Shown here: positions 1-8,605 of the stretch, piece after piece | Position numbering within the stretch: the first letter of the stretch is position 1 | Layout: every line of letters begins with the position of its first letter | Position numbers and translations under genes: made by a program | NCBI GenBank assembly: GCA_027339055.1 | Contig: DAHWRK010000002.1 | Location: 19,263 to 83,262 of the forward strand | DNA from: Microcaldota archaeon | GTDB taxonomy: Archaea; Micrarchaeota; Micrarchaeia; Micrarchaeales; Micrarchaeaceae | DNA: 64,000 nt | Reading direction: 5' to 3' | Notes under the pieces: model-generated | Seen by the model: the letters and a program-made list of their open reading frames with translations, nothing else | The model's database searches: none | What the model was told of the DNA's origin: nothing

Positions 1-2
1 CT

Positions 3-77
3 TCGCTTAAGCTCACAAGGCTAGGCGCAGAAGTTAAAAGGTACGATACGCGTACCGTAAGGAAAAGCTTTGCATAG
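3..77 (+). CDS. C-terminal tail of a CDS entering from the left edge (…SLKLTRLGAEVKRYDTRTVRKSFA*), product unknown
   Basis: Frame 3 is open from the window edge to TAG at 75-77; the other two forward frames stop earlier. Confidence 0.4.
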   Translation, partial: SLKLTRLGAEVKRYDTRTVRKSFA

Positions 78-292
78 GCAGTTGCAGGAAGGTTGAATTA
101 TAAAGCTTCAGCTGGGCCTTGTAAATTCATCCTGGCAGAATGTAAAGAAATCTAATTCGCTTAACCCATTATGCCATCCGTTGATTTCACCACTTTATCT
201 GCTCGTATTTTTATATCCTTAGTTTTGGATATTTGCTATGCTGACTACTGGTTTTGTTGCTTTTGCAATGGAATATAGACAGCTACAGTTGT

Positions 293-1213
293 TTAGAACA
301 AGGCCAGAAGAATAGCCGCTGCAACCATTATTCCGAACCCGGTCCACTGCAATGGCCTTAGCTTATCATGATAGAAAAGCCTGCCAAGCAGCGCTACGAA
401 TATAGGGCTTATTGCAATTATGCCTGCGCCTATTGCTACAAAACGGGTTGTGCTAACAAAACCGAAGGCGTCATTCCCCAATGCATCTACAATTCCTATT
501 AGTGCTGCAATGGATATCGGAATGTAAAGAGACCTCATGCCTGAGAAACGCTTTGTTGTTGGTGTATGCCTTACCATCTTTGAAGAGAGGGCAAAGAACA
601 CCACAACTGCCGCAGCTGCTACGATCCTGGCTATGAGCAGAGGTTCCGCAAAGCTTCCGGAAGTATGTATAACTTCTATCATCAGAACCCAGAAAAGGCC
701 CCATGACACGTTGGCCAGCACCGCATACAAAAGGTTCTTGTTGAACTTGAGATTTTCGCTCAGCATTACTACAACCGAGCCGCAGAATATGATTATTATA
801 AGAAGGAAGTTCACGATGCTTATGTGTTCGCCTAGGCCCAGTATCCCGAAAATTATTATTATGGCCGGAAGGATTTCGTTTATTACGAATGTGCTTGTTA
901 CGTTTTCTGTAGATACGGATTTGTATATCAGCATAAAGCCGGCACCCCAGAAAAGGCCTGCTATCGCCGAAAGCGCAATTCCAAAATATGTCATAGAAGA
1001 AGGATATAGCATTGCAACTATGGCAAAAGGCACCAGTCCCACTACAAGGATTATCGAAGTGGTTAGGCTTATGCCAAGCTTAGATACAGGCTTTTTGGAA
1101 AGTGCATCCTCGAAACCCCAAAGAAGCGACGCGGACAATGCAGCTATTATCACGTACTGCATTATATCCATTTTACCGCCGAAGCCAACACGCTGGAAAG
1201 AAACTTCGCTCAA
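293..1213 (-). CDS. EamA/DMT-superfamily transporter; start may be internal at MDIMQYV
   Basis: About 10 hydrophobic helices in two repeated halves with EamA-like pattern. Confidence 0.75.
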   Translation of the reverse strand: MSEVSFQRVGFGGKMDIMQYVIIAALSASLLWGFEDALSKKPVSKLGISLTTSIILVVGLVPFAIVAMLYPSSMTYFGIALSAIAGLFWGAGFMLIYKSVSTENVTSTFVINEILPAIIIIFGILGLGEHISIVNFLLIIIIFCGSVVVMLSENLKFNKNLLYAVLANVSWGLFWVLMIEVIHTSGSFAEPLLIARIVAAAAVVVFFALSSKMVRHTPTTKRFSGMRSLYIPISIAALIGIVDALGNDAFGFVSTTRFVAIGAGIIAISPIFVALLGRLFYHDKLRPLQWTGFGIMVAAAILLALF

Positions 1214-1231
1214 CAGCCATATGCAAGGGCA

Positions 1232-1306
1232 TGGGCCTGGTGAGATTTGAACTCACGACCTACGGCTTATAAGACCGCCGCTCTGACCAGGCTGAGCTAC
1301 AAGCCC
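1232..1306 (-). tRNA. tRNA-Ile(UAU)
   Basis: Cloverleaf read by hand: acceptor GGGCTTG/CAGGCCC, D-arm GCTC/GAGC, anticodon loop CTTATAA, T-arm GTGAG TTCAAAT CTCAC, discriminator A. Confidence 0.93.
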
Positions 1307-1364
1307 ATTGTTGCAGAAAGTTATGTTGAAAAGCATATTTATTACTTTTGAATGCACCGGCCAG

Positions 1365-4300
1365 TTACTGCATCGTCAGATTGTTGTGGACGTAGCTGGG
1401 CTTCTGCGGGATCGGAGGAAGTCCGCCAGTGTAATTAGTTATTTCCAGTATCCTTAGAGGATATGTTCCATTTATGAGGTTTTCGCCAGGCGTAGTTGTT
1501 GCATTTGGATATACCTGCTTGAACCCTGGCAGCGTGCCGAACATGAAGCCCTTGTAGAAATTGGATATGTAGAACGATGACGGAGCGTCAGTTATTGTGT
1601 CGTTTGGGCCGTTTGGCATATATACCATAAGGTACTGGACGAAGTCTATTCCGTCTATTCTAGTTACACCCAGATCATACGATAGAGGTATCATTGCGTT
1701 GAGCTTGGTGCCGTTGCTGTTGTAGAGCTGTATGTCGCCATTCTTCGTTGGTGACGTGCTGGCGCACACGGTAGTGTTTGAAAGCGCATCGCCTATCGCA
1801 GTGTATGCTTTTATGTAAAGGTTTGTGCTGTTCGAGATTGAGCAGTAGTAGTTTATGTTCTGCGACGTGCTTGAGCTTGGAGGCTCGAGAGCTGCAAGAG
1901 GCAGGAATGCATATTCAGGATCGTGGCTTACCTCGCAAGGGGAAGTGCCAAGGACGTAAGGCGTTGGCGTGCTCTGTGCTGCTCCCTGCGCTATGGCGTA
2001 CGCCCTTGAAGTCTCGTTTACATGAACACATGCCAGGAAGTCGAGAGCCTGCCATTTCTGTATTAATCCCTGGTCAAACACTATGTAGCGCGTCTGGTTT
2101 GTATTCATCATGTTCTGCAGCACTGCTGGTGTGTAATTGTCTTTCGGGCCCAATACGTAGCTTGCTGCGACAGCATAGTCTTCAGTAGGCACGGAATTGT
2201 CTCCGCGTATTACTGCATTGCTGTGCCCGAACCAGTTTATCCAGTCGCCGTAGTCCCACCATGCCAGAACGCGAGGTGCGTTGGGGCCAACGTTCGCACG
2301 CATCCATGCAGTAGCTGAAAGCCAGTAGCTCGGCACAACGTTGCAGAAGAGGTCGTATCCTATGCTTGACGTAGCAGCTATCGTACTGCAAGCAGTTGCA
2401 GGGTTTGAAGAGAATACCGAGCTAGAACTTAGCGCAGACACCACCGGGCTTATCTCTCCGAGCATCAGGCTGCCGTTGAGCAGCGTGCCTGCTACGAATA
2501 TTATCAGGAATATGCCAAAGACATACCATAGCTGCTTTTTGTACTCATCCATCTTGTGCATCAATATAAGCGCTATTATGAATATTAGAGCAAATATAGG
2601 AGATATGAAGAATATTCCAAGACTTATCGCCGCGGTTATGTAGAACTCTGCGTTCTTTACGGGCTTTGCATCAAACATGTCAGTATATCTTGTATTTGTA
2701 GCAAGCTCATAGATGAAGCCGCCTGCTACACCCATTATTATCGCCAATATTATGCCATAGAACGAGCCGAGTATTATGAGTATCGCGCCGAGGGCCACCA
2801 GTATGCCTATTATCGCAGCTTCGGCGTACTTGAGCTTGAACCCGTTCCTGAATAGGTATATGCCCTCTCCGAGCATTATACAGAACAGCATTATGTACAC
2901 TGTGCCAAAGTGGGGCAGATATTTCACTTCTGAGAAACCCGCGAACATCAGCGGAGTTGCTATCGAAAGGTAAAGTATTGACGTGTTGCTTTTTTTGTAG
3001 AATATGCTCAGGACTATCAGAACCATGGCCACTATGCTTATAACCCATATGAGAATGGGTATGCCTGCAATGTCCGCGCCTATGAACCCAAAGCCAGAAG
3101 CACCAAAGTTATACGTTGCCCCTGTCGGTATAAATTCTTCTACAGTCATGAACAGCGGAGTAGAGGGCGTTGTGAACCTCTTGCTGAGGTTTACATATGC
3201 GGTTATCGGCTTTCCGATAGGAGTAAAGGCTATTGCAATAAAAGCGATTATTATTATTAGGGCTATCCATTCCAAGTATGTCTTTATATTGACTTCCTTG
3301 AAAAGGATATTGCGCTTTGCCAGCATTTCAGGTATAAACTCTATTACCGCAACGAATATTAGCGCAAAGAGGGGTCCGCTAACAGTTATAGGTATGCCAA
3401 GAATTGAAGGAATCCTTCCTGACAGGGTTGCATGATACGGGTTGTACATTGCCAGGAATATGGCTATTACTATTATGACTATCGCATTCATTTGGTAGAA
3501 GTACTTGCTTGTCTTGTTCTGAAGCACGTTGACTATGCCCTGAACTATTATGTATATTGTTAGCACGCCTGCATCTACTGTATAATAGTGCGCGCCGAGG
3601 AATGTAGTTACGAATGCAAGACCTGCAAGTATGGCAAGGCGCTTGCTCTTCATGTCCTTAATCGCCAGCGCATACGCGGCGAAGAAGAAGAAAAGAGTGA
3701 ATATGCCCCACGGCTCCAGCAGCTGTTCGCCGGAAACGAAGGTAGTGTAGAGCACAGGCATTGTGGATGCAAGCGCTGCGCCTATGAGCGCTATCTTATT
3801 GCCGTATTCGTAATAAAGAAGTATAAATACCGAGAAAACCAGCAGTGCTGCCGTTATCGGCGGGTATATTCCCCCAACATAGCTCATCAGCGTAGTGGAG
3901 AACGTTGTGTACTTAGGCCCGAAGGCATTCGAAAGGTCATACCAATAGGCTTCCAGATACGGAACCACTGGCTGCATTCTCATGCTTGTGCCCTGCGGCA
4001 CTACCGGCCAGGCGCTTGGCGAGAGATAAATTTGATAGCCGAACGTGAGTATCGACTCCGCGGAAAGCATGTCGAAGTACGGATCAAACTCGAAGAACTT
4101 CGGAGTTATGCCAACGCTCATCATGCGCGTTCCAAAAACCAGAAGCATTAACAGGGCCAAAACCAGATAGGTCTTGTTTATCTGCATGCCGGATTTTGCC
4201 GCCACAGTCTTTGCTGCGTTGCTGGAAAGCTTGTTAAGCAGTATGCGCTCTTCCTGCTCGTGGTCCTTTATGAGCCTGTTTCTCTCGTCGGACTGGAGCG

Positions 4301-4823
4301 CGTTTATGCGTTGCTTATCCTGTTCTGACAGGTTTATGGCATTGAGCTCCCTGGTATGCCTTTCCGAAAGCACCTTCTCCTCTTCTATATGCTTTTCGAT
4401 TATTGATTTGGCCGCGTCGAAGGACCTGAGCTGATGCCTCAGTTCCGAGAGCTCCATTGCTTCTCGCTGTTTCATGATGTCGAGCTCTGCTTCCTCGGCC
4501 TTTGCCTCGCTCTTTCTTGATGCTGGATTTGATAAATTAAGCTTGAATACCCCCTGCCACAGGCACAGTATTATGCCGACTATGGACAGGACTAAAGCGT
4601 TTACCTCTACAAGGGCAAGCGAGAAAGCGAAGAAATGTACGTAATTCATTAGGTAGGACTCGAGCCAAGTGAGGGTCGGCACTGCAACGAGGCCGAATAT
4701 GAATCCGATTATGGAGATCTCGAAAAGCCCGAGCTTTGTCTTCTTTAGCAGGGCTAATGCGAAGAGCTCTCCCGGTATCGTAAGCGTCAAAAACGCTATT
4801 ATGCCAACAAGCAATATGTCCAT
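1365..4823 (-). CDS. aglB: STT3/AglB oligosaccharyltransferase with extended N-terminus (3 TM plus coiled coil)
   Basis: WWDYGDWINWFG catalytic motif, FFEFDPYFD acidic loop motif, ~12 TM helices. Confidence 0.92.
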   Translation of the reverse strand: MDILLVGIIAFLTLTIPGELFALALLKKTKLGLFEISIIGFIFGLVAVPTLTWLESYLMNYVHFFAFSLALVEVNALVLSIVGIILCLWQGVFKLNLSNPASRKSEAKAEEAELDIMKQREAMELSELRHQLRSFDAAKSIIEKHIEEEKVLSERHTRELNAINLSEQDKQRINALQSDERNRLIKDHEQEERILLNKLSSNAAKTVAAKSGMQINKTYLVLALLMLLVFGTRMMSVGITPKFFEFDPYFDMLSAESILTFGYQIYLSPSAWPVVPQGTSMRMQPVVPYLEAYWYDLSNAFGPKYTTFSTTLMSYVGGIYPPITAALLVFSVFILLYYEYGNKIALIGAALASTMPVLYTTFVSGEQLLEPWGIFTLFFFFAAYALAIKDMKSKRLAILAGLAFVTTFLGAHYYTVDAGVLTIYIIVQGIVNVLQNKTSKYFYQMNAIVIIVIAIFLAMYNPYHATLSGRIPSILGIPITVSGPLFALIFVAVIEFIPEMLAKRNILFKEVNIKTYLEWIALIIIIAFIAIAFTPIGKPITAYVNLSKRFTTPSTPLFMTVEEFIPTGATYNFGASGFGFIGADIAGIPILIWVISIVAMVLIVLSIFYKKSNTSILYLSIATPLMFAGFSEVKYLPHFGTVYIMLFCIMLGEGIYLFRNGFKLKYAEAAIIGILVALGAILIILGSFYGIILAIIMGVAGGFIYELATNTRYTDMFDAKPVKNAEFYITAAISLGIFFISPIFALIFIIALILMHKMDEYKKQLWYVFGIFLIIFVAGTLLNGSLMLGEISPVVSALSSSSVFSSNPATACSTIAATSSIGYDLFCNVVPSYWLSATAWMRANVGPNAPRVLAWWDYGDWINWFGHSNAVIRGDNSVPTEDYAVAASYVLGPKDNYTPAVLQNMMNTNQTRYIVFDQGLIQKWQALDFLACVHVNETSRAYAIAQGAAQSTPTPYVLGTSPCEVSHDPEYAFLPLAALEPPSSSTSQNINYYCSISNSTNLYIKAYTAIGDALSNTTVCASTSPTKNGDIQLYNSNGTKLNAMIPLSYDLGVTRIDGIDFVQYLMVYMPNGPNDTITDAPSSFYISNFYKGFMFGTLPGFKQVYPNATTTPGENLINGTYPLRILEITNYTGGLPPIPQKPSYVHNNLTMQ

Positions 4824-4846
4824 TTAAGCTACCGTAACTTCACAAT

Positions 4847-5473
4847 TCAGCTGTTAAGTATGGATTTTGGTATTTCTATCTTGCCAACCTGTCTGTCAGG
4901 AAATACAGTTCCCGGAGGCACTATCCTTACTCTTACGCCTATGGCGCCGTATTTAGGGTATGCGGTTGCATCGCCCACAAGCACAAGATTCGTGACGTCG
5001 CCGGCCTTTGGTATGTATCCGACGCTCTTTCTTACGGTTTTTGCCCTTGCGCCCTTTGCGGCCAGCTTGCCCCTTATTATTATCTCTGTGCCAAGAGCTC
5101 CGTTCTCCATTATGCTCTTCAGCGTGAACTGCATTATCTTCCTTGGGTTTATCGACCTTTCAAGCTTGAACGTTATGTCCTTTGCGACAAGCAGGGGCTC
5201 GAGCATCTTGTTCTGCACCTCTATCACGCTTATCTGCGGGTTGTTGACGTTGAAGTTCTTGTGTATCGATTCCGTAAGCTCGTTTATGCTCTTTCCCATC
5301 CTTCCTATGACCCTTCCCGGGTTCAGGACGTAAACGGTTATCCTTGTAAGCACTGGCGTCTTCTGTATCTCCACTCTCGAGAAGCCTGCCTTTGTCAGCT
5401 CCTTGCTCAGGAACTTTGAGATATTCATCTTTATTATTGCGTCGTCTATAAACTTCATTTCTATTGCCATCAA
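4847..5473 (-). CDS. rps3: Ribosomal protein uS3
   Basis: KH-domain motif NPGRVIGRMGKSINELTE, operon context. Confidence 0.95.
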   Translation of the reverse strand: MMAIEMKFIDDAIIKMNISKFLSKELTKAGFSRVEIQKTPVLTRITVYVLNPGRVIGRMGKSINELTESIHKNFNVNNPQISVIEVQNKMLEPLLVAKDITFKLERSINPRKIMQFTLKSIMENGALGTEIIIRGKLAAKGARAKTVRKSVGYIPKAGDVTNLVLVGDATAYPKYGAIGVRVRIVPPGTVFPDRQVGKIEIPKSILNS

Positions 5474-5474
5474 A

Positions 5475-6125
5475 TCATACCTTTTGTGCTGCCACCTCGG
5501 CTTTCTGCTGGGGCTGCTGTTTTTCCTTTGCCGCCGGCTTTGGCTTTGGCGCAGTCTTTGGCGCTTGCTTCTTGGAAGCTTTCTTTGACAAAGCGCTGTT
5601 GAGGTTTAGCATCTTTGTTGCCTTTTCTCCCAGTTTTACGTCCTCCGGGGCTGCTATCCCTATTTCTACCTTTGCAAATTCGACATCAGAATGCCTCATC
5701 GCAGCAAAGCCGTAGCTGTCACTGTGGTAAAGCATTCCCTTTGATGGAGTCCTCCTGTATATCTGCGTTTTGTTTGCAGACGCATGCACTACGAAAAGGT
5801 TGTCTGTTTCTATGCCCTTGCTCTTGGCGTTGCTTATTGCCATTTCCAGGACCTTCTTCACCACTGCAGCGCATTTTACAGGGTATCTGCCCTTGCGACC
5901 TCCGAGCTCATGTCTCGAGCCCATGCCCTTGTTGTGGTTCCTGTATGGCACCGGGGCAGAGGCCTTTATTACCTTCTCAAGCGCCTCGGCAGCCTGTGCG
6001 GCGTTCTTGTACCTCACGTAGTCGCATATGGCTCCCAGGTCCTTGAAGCTGGCGTTTATGTCCTTTGCGCCGGCGAAGATTACCTTTCCCTTTTCCATGT
6101 TGAAAGAATAGTTCAAAAAAATCAC
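5475..6125 (-). CDS. rpl22: Ribosomal protein uL22 with K/A/P/Q-rich C-terminal tail
   Basis: NHNKGMGSRHELGGRKGRYPVKCA and HSDSYGFAAMRHSDVEFAKVEIG typical of archaeal uL22; operon context. Confidence 0.93.
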   Translation of the reverse strand: MIFLNYSFNMEKGKVIFAGAKDINASFKDLGAICDYVRYKNAAQAAEALEKVIKASAPVPYRNHNKGMGSRHELGGRKGRYPVKCAAVVKKVLEMAISNAKSKGIETDNLFVVHASANKTQIYRRTPSKGMLYHSDSYGFAAMRHSDVEFAKVEIGIAAPEDVKLGEKATKMLNLNSALSKKASKKQAPKTAPKPKPAAKEKQQPQQKAEVAAQKV

Positions 6126-6518
6126 TTATTTCTGCGACAGGAACTTGCTTCCGCGCGTTGCCTTTATTCCAGGTGCAGAGTGCTGCACGCGCCTTGTCGA
6201 GTAGACGAATTCGCCGAGCCTGTGCCCGAGCATTGCCGGCTGAATCTCAACGTGCTGGTATTCCTTGCCGTTATAAATATCAAAAGAAAGGCCGATCCAG
6301 GACGGCATTATTAGGGCTTCCCTTGTCCTAGTCTTTATAGGGCTTGTGGATCCCGAAGCCTTGGTATGCTCTATCTTCTCGTTCAGCTCTCTCAGCTGAA
6401 GCGAGTTTCTCTTGAGCCAGCGCCTCTGCCTTGACTTTATCAGCTTCGAGTACTGTGCGGCATCTATGCCAGCTGCTTCCGCAGGGAGCATGCCCTTGAA
6501 TGCTATCCTTTCGACCAT
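6126..6518 (-). CDS. rps19: Ribosomal protein uS19
   Basis: IKTRTREALIMPSWIG and MLGHRLGEFVYSTRRVQHSAPGIKATRGSKF. Confidence 0.94.
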   Translation of the reverse strand: MVERIAFKGMLPAEAAGIDAAQYSKLIKSRQRRWLKRNSLQLRELNEKIEHTKASGSTSPIKTRTREALIMPSWIGLSFDIYNGKEYQHVEIQPAMLGHRLGEFVYSTRRVQHSAPGIKATRGSKFLSQK

Positions 6519-6549
6519 TTAAAAAACCTTCATCTATTTTTCTACGTTA

Positions 6550-6780
6550 TTATTTTGCAGCCTTCCTTCCGCGTGCCTGCTTTACCCTTGATACATAGCC
6601 GTTGCTGTCCACGAAGTAAAGGAAGCCCTTCTCTCTTTCTACTTTTTCGTTGCCTACCTTGGCCTTCCTTCCGGACTTGTTCGACCTAGTCGGATTCTGC
6701 CATACGTAGCCGTCCTTTCCGAGATAATACAGGTATCCCTCCTCTCTCTTTATTGCTTCTCTCGAAATTTTTTCTGCCAT
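6550..6780 (-). CDS. Small basic protein with two ~25-aa repeats (KREEGYLYYLGKDGYVWQNP / EREKGFLYFVDSNGYVSRVK)
   Basis: ORF 6550..6816 with likely start at internal ATG (MAEKISRE, 6780); lies within the ribosomal operon. Confidence 0.8.
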   Translation of the reverse strand: MAEKISREAIKREEGYLYYLGKDGYVWQNPTRSNKSGRKAKVGNEKVEREKGFLYFVDSNGYVSRVKQARGRKAAK

Positions 6781-6854
6781 GTCAACACCATTTAGTGTAT
6801 TTTTATTTGTAAGCAAAGCTTTTAAACCACATCTTTTGTTTTGCTTTTAGAGGT

Positions 6855-7568
6855 TTACCTCTTTTTCCTGCCTACGCGGCGCGCCGCTATGTGGCCTACC
6901 TTCCTTCCTGGAGGTGCGTTCCTTGATGTCATGCTGCTCTTTCCCTTGTGGTGCTGCTTGCCTCCGAACGGGTGGTCCACGGGGTTCATCTTTACTCCAC
7001 GGTTCCTCGGCCACGTCCTGTTTAAAGTGTGATACATGTAATGGCTCTTGCCTGCCTTTACTATTGGCTGATCCTTTACTCCAGCGCCTGCTATCATGCC
7101 CAGCTGGGCCCTGCAGGCGCTGTCTAGAGTTACTGTCTGCTTTGAAGGCAGCTGGAGCGTAACATTACGCTCGGACTTCGCGATTATAACTGCGAACGAG
7201 CCGGCTGCCCTGACGAGCTTGCCTCCGTCGCCTTTAAGCACCTCTAGGTTGTATACGGGAACCCCCTCTGGGACGTCACCGAGCCTGACTATGCTTCCGA
7301 GAACGGGCTTGGCATCAGGTCCCATGTAAATCTTGTCCCCTATCTTTATGCCTTCTGGCGCTACGTAAAAACCCCTGTTGAAGTCCTCGTACACAACGCA
7401 CATAAGTGGCGCGCTGTGGCCGGTATGGTTGAATATGTCTATTACCTCTGCGCTCATGCTTACGTCAGGGGCCTTTTCATAAGCTACGCTTATGTCGAAT
7501 GTGTTGGGCAGCTTGGTGTATACGTTGGAACCCTTGCCCCTTCTCTGCTGTCTGAGTTTCTTTCCCAT
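6855..7568 (-). CDS. rpl2: Ribosomal protein uL2
   Basis: NRTWPRNRGVKMNPVDHPFGGKQHHKG signature. Confidence 0.96.
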   Translation of the reverse strand: MGKKLRQQRRGKGSNVYTKLPNTFDISVAYEKAPDVSMSAEVIDIFNHTGHSAPLMCVVYEDFNRGFYVAPEGIKIGDKIYMGPDAKPVLGSIVRLGDVPEGVPVYNLEVLKGDGGKLVRAAGSFAVIIAKSERNVTLQLPSKQTVTLDSACRAQLGMIAGAGVKDQPIVKAGKSHYMYHTLNRTWPRNRGVKMNPVDHPFGGKQHHKGKSSMTSRNAPPGRKVGHIAARRVGRKKR

Positions 7569-7571
7569 ATG

Positions 7572-7823
7572 TCACACCAGCTTAAGCTTCATTGCTATGT
7601 CGCCTGCGTTGCTTTCCTTCGAAAGCTTTATGTATGCCCTCTTCACGTTGTTGGGCATGTTGACAGTGCGCACTGCGCTTACCTTTGCGTTGAAAACGCC
7701 TTGAAATTCCTGCTTTATTTGAGCCTTCGTGGCCCTGGAGTCCACCACATATACTATGGTGTTTCCTTTGGTTATTAGGCCTACGGCCTTTTCAGTAGCA
7801 AGTGGATATTTAAGCACTGACAT
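7572..7823 (-). CDS. rpl23: Ribosomal protein uL23
   Basis: LKYPLATEKAVGLI…VDSRATKAQIKQEFQGVFNAKVSAVRTVNMPN…KRAYIKL; start likely at MSVLKYP. Confidence 0.94.
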   Translation of the reverse strand: MSVLKYPLATEKAVGLITKGNTIVYVVDSRATKAQIKQEFQGVFNAKVSAVRTVNMPNNVKRAYIKLSKESNAGDIAMKLKLV

Positions 7824-8601
7824 TCTTTGCACCTTTCTTTATCAATACAGCTTTTTCGACAGCCGCGTCCAGGTTTTTTAGGGCTGATGCGCTCCACAGC
7901 ACGGTCTTGACCGGGTTCCCCCCTGGGGCCACAGCGCTGACCTGAAGCTCCGAAAGCGTGCATGTAGTTACACCTTTGACGTTGCGGGAGGCCCTGAAAG
8001 AGCCTTCTTCATCAGAAGTTACAACCAGCATTTTGTGCTGTTGCTTGCTCCTCGTCTTCCTTACGCTCCTTATTGTCTTGACGCGTGCGGATTCTATTAC
8101 CGAATAAAGCTTGTTTGTCTCAAGAAACTTCACGAAATCCTTTGTTTTGGATATCTTTGCTATCCCATCAAAAACGGTGGGCTTTCCCGCATTGGATTTT
8201 ACGGCCATTGCTATGGCGCTCTTAAGGGCGTTGACGTATTCCCTGTTGTTGAGCCTCTCGACCAATGTTTTCTCCACCATGTGCGGGTGCGCCCTCTTTC
8301 CAGATACCGAAGATGGTATGCGCCTTACCCTTCCGAGCGAGCCTCCGCCGAGCTTTTCCCTCGGCCTTATGGCCCTTCCGACGTGCCTTCCTGCCCTGTA
8401 GGAGCCCATGGCTCCGAAATAAGCGGCAGTAGTCTGCATTCCTGCCAGGACGTAATGGCCCTGTGGCTGCAGCTTCAGCGATGCTTCGGCGGCAACGGCT
8501 CTGTCGATAAGCCATTTTCTTGGCTCGGCCTCGAACGCTTTTGGAGCCTGCATTTTCGATACTGGCTTGCCTTCTATGTTGAATACTTCTATTTCCTGCA
8601 A
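7810..8601 (-). CDS. rpl4: Ribosomal protein uL4
   Basis: YFGAMGSYRAGRHVGRAIRPREKLGGGSLGRVRRIPSSVSGKRAHPHMVEK. Confidence 0.94.
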   Translation of the reverse strand: MQEIEVFNIEGKPVSKMQAPKAFEAEPRKWLIDRAVAAEASLKLQPQGHYVLAGMQTTAAYFGAMGSYRAGRHVGRAIRPREKLGGGSLGRVRRIPSSVSGKRAHPHMVEKTLVERLNNREYVNALKSAIAMAVKSNAGKPTVFDGIAKISKTKDFVKFLETNKLYSVIESARVKTIRSVRKTRSKQQHKMLVVTSDEEGSFRASRNVKGVTTCTLSELQVSAVAPGGNPVKTVLWSASALKNLDAAVEKAVLIKKGAKNVSA

Positions 8602-8605
8602 AATA

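Noticed and set aside
60-292. Minus-strand GGATGA…CTGA around 110-140 as a C/D sRNA
   Set aside because: C box lacks the RUGAUGA consensus, spacing is off and no C'/D pair is present
537-1250. Plus-strand ORF of 237 aa antisense to the EamA transporter
   Set aside because: Shadow ORF opposite a clear membrane protein gene and running into tRNA-Ile
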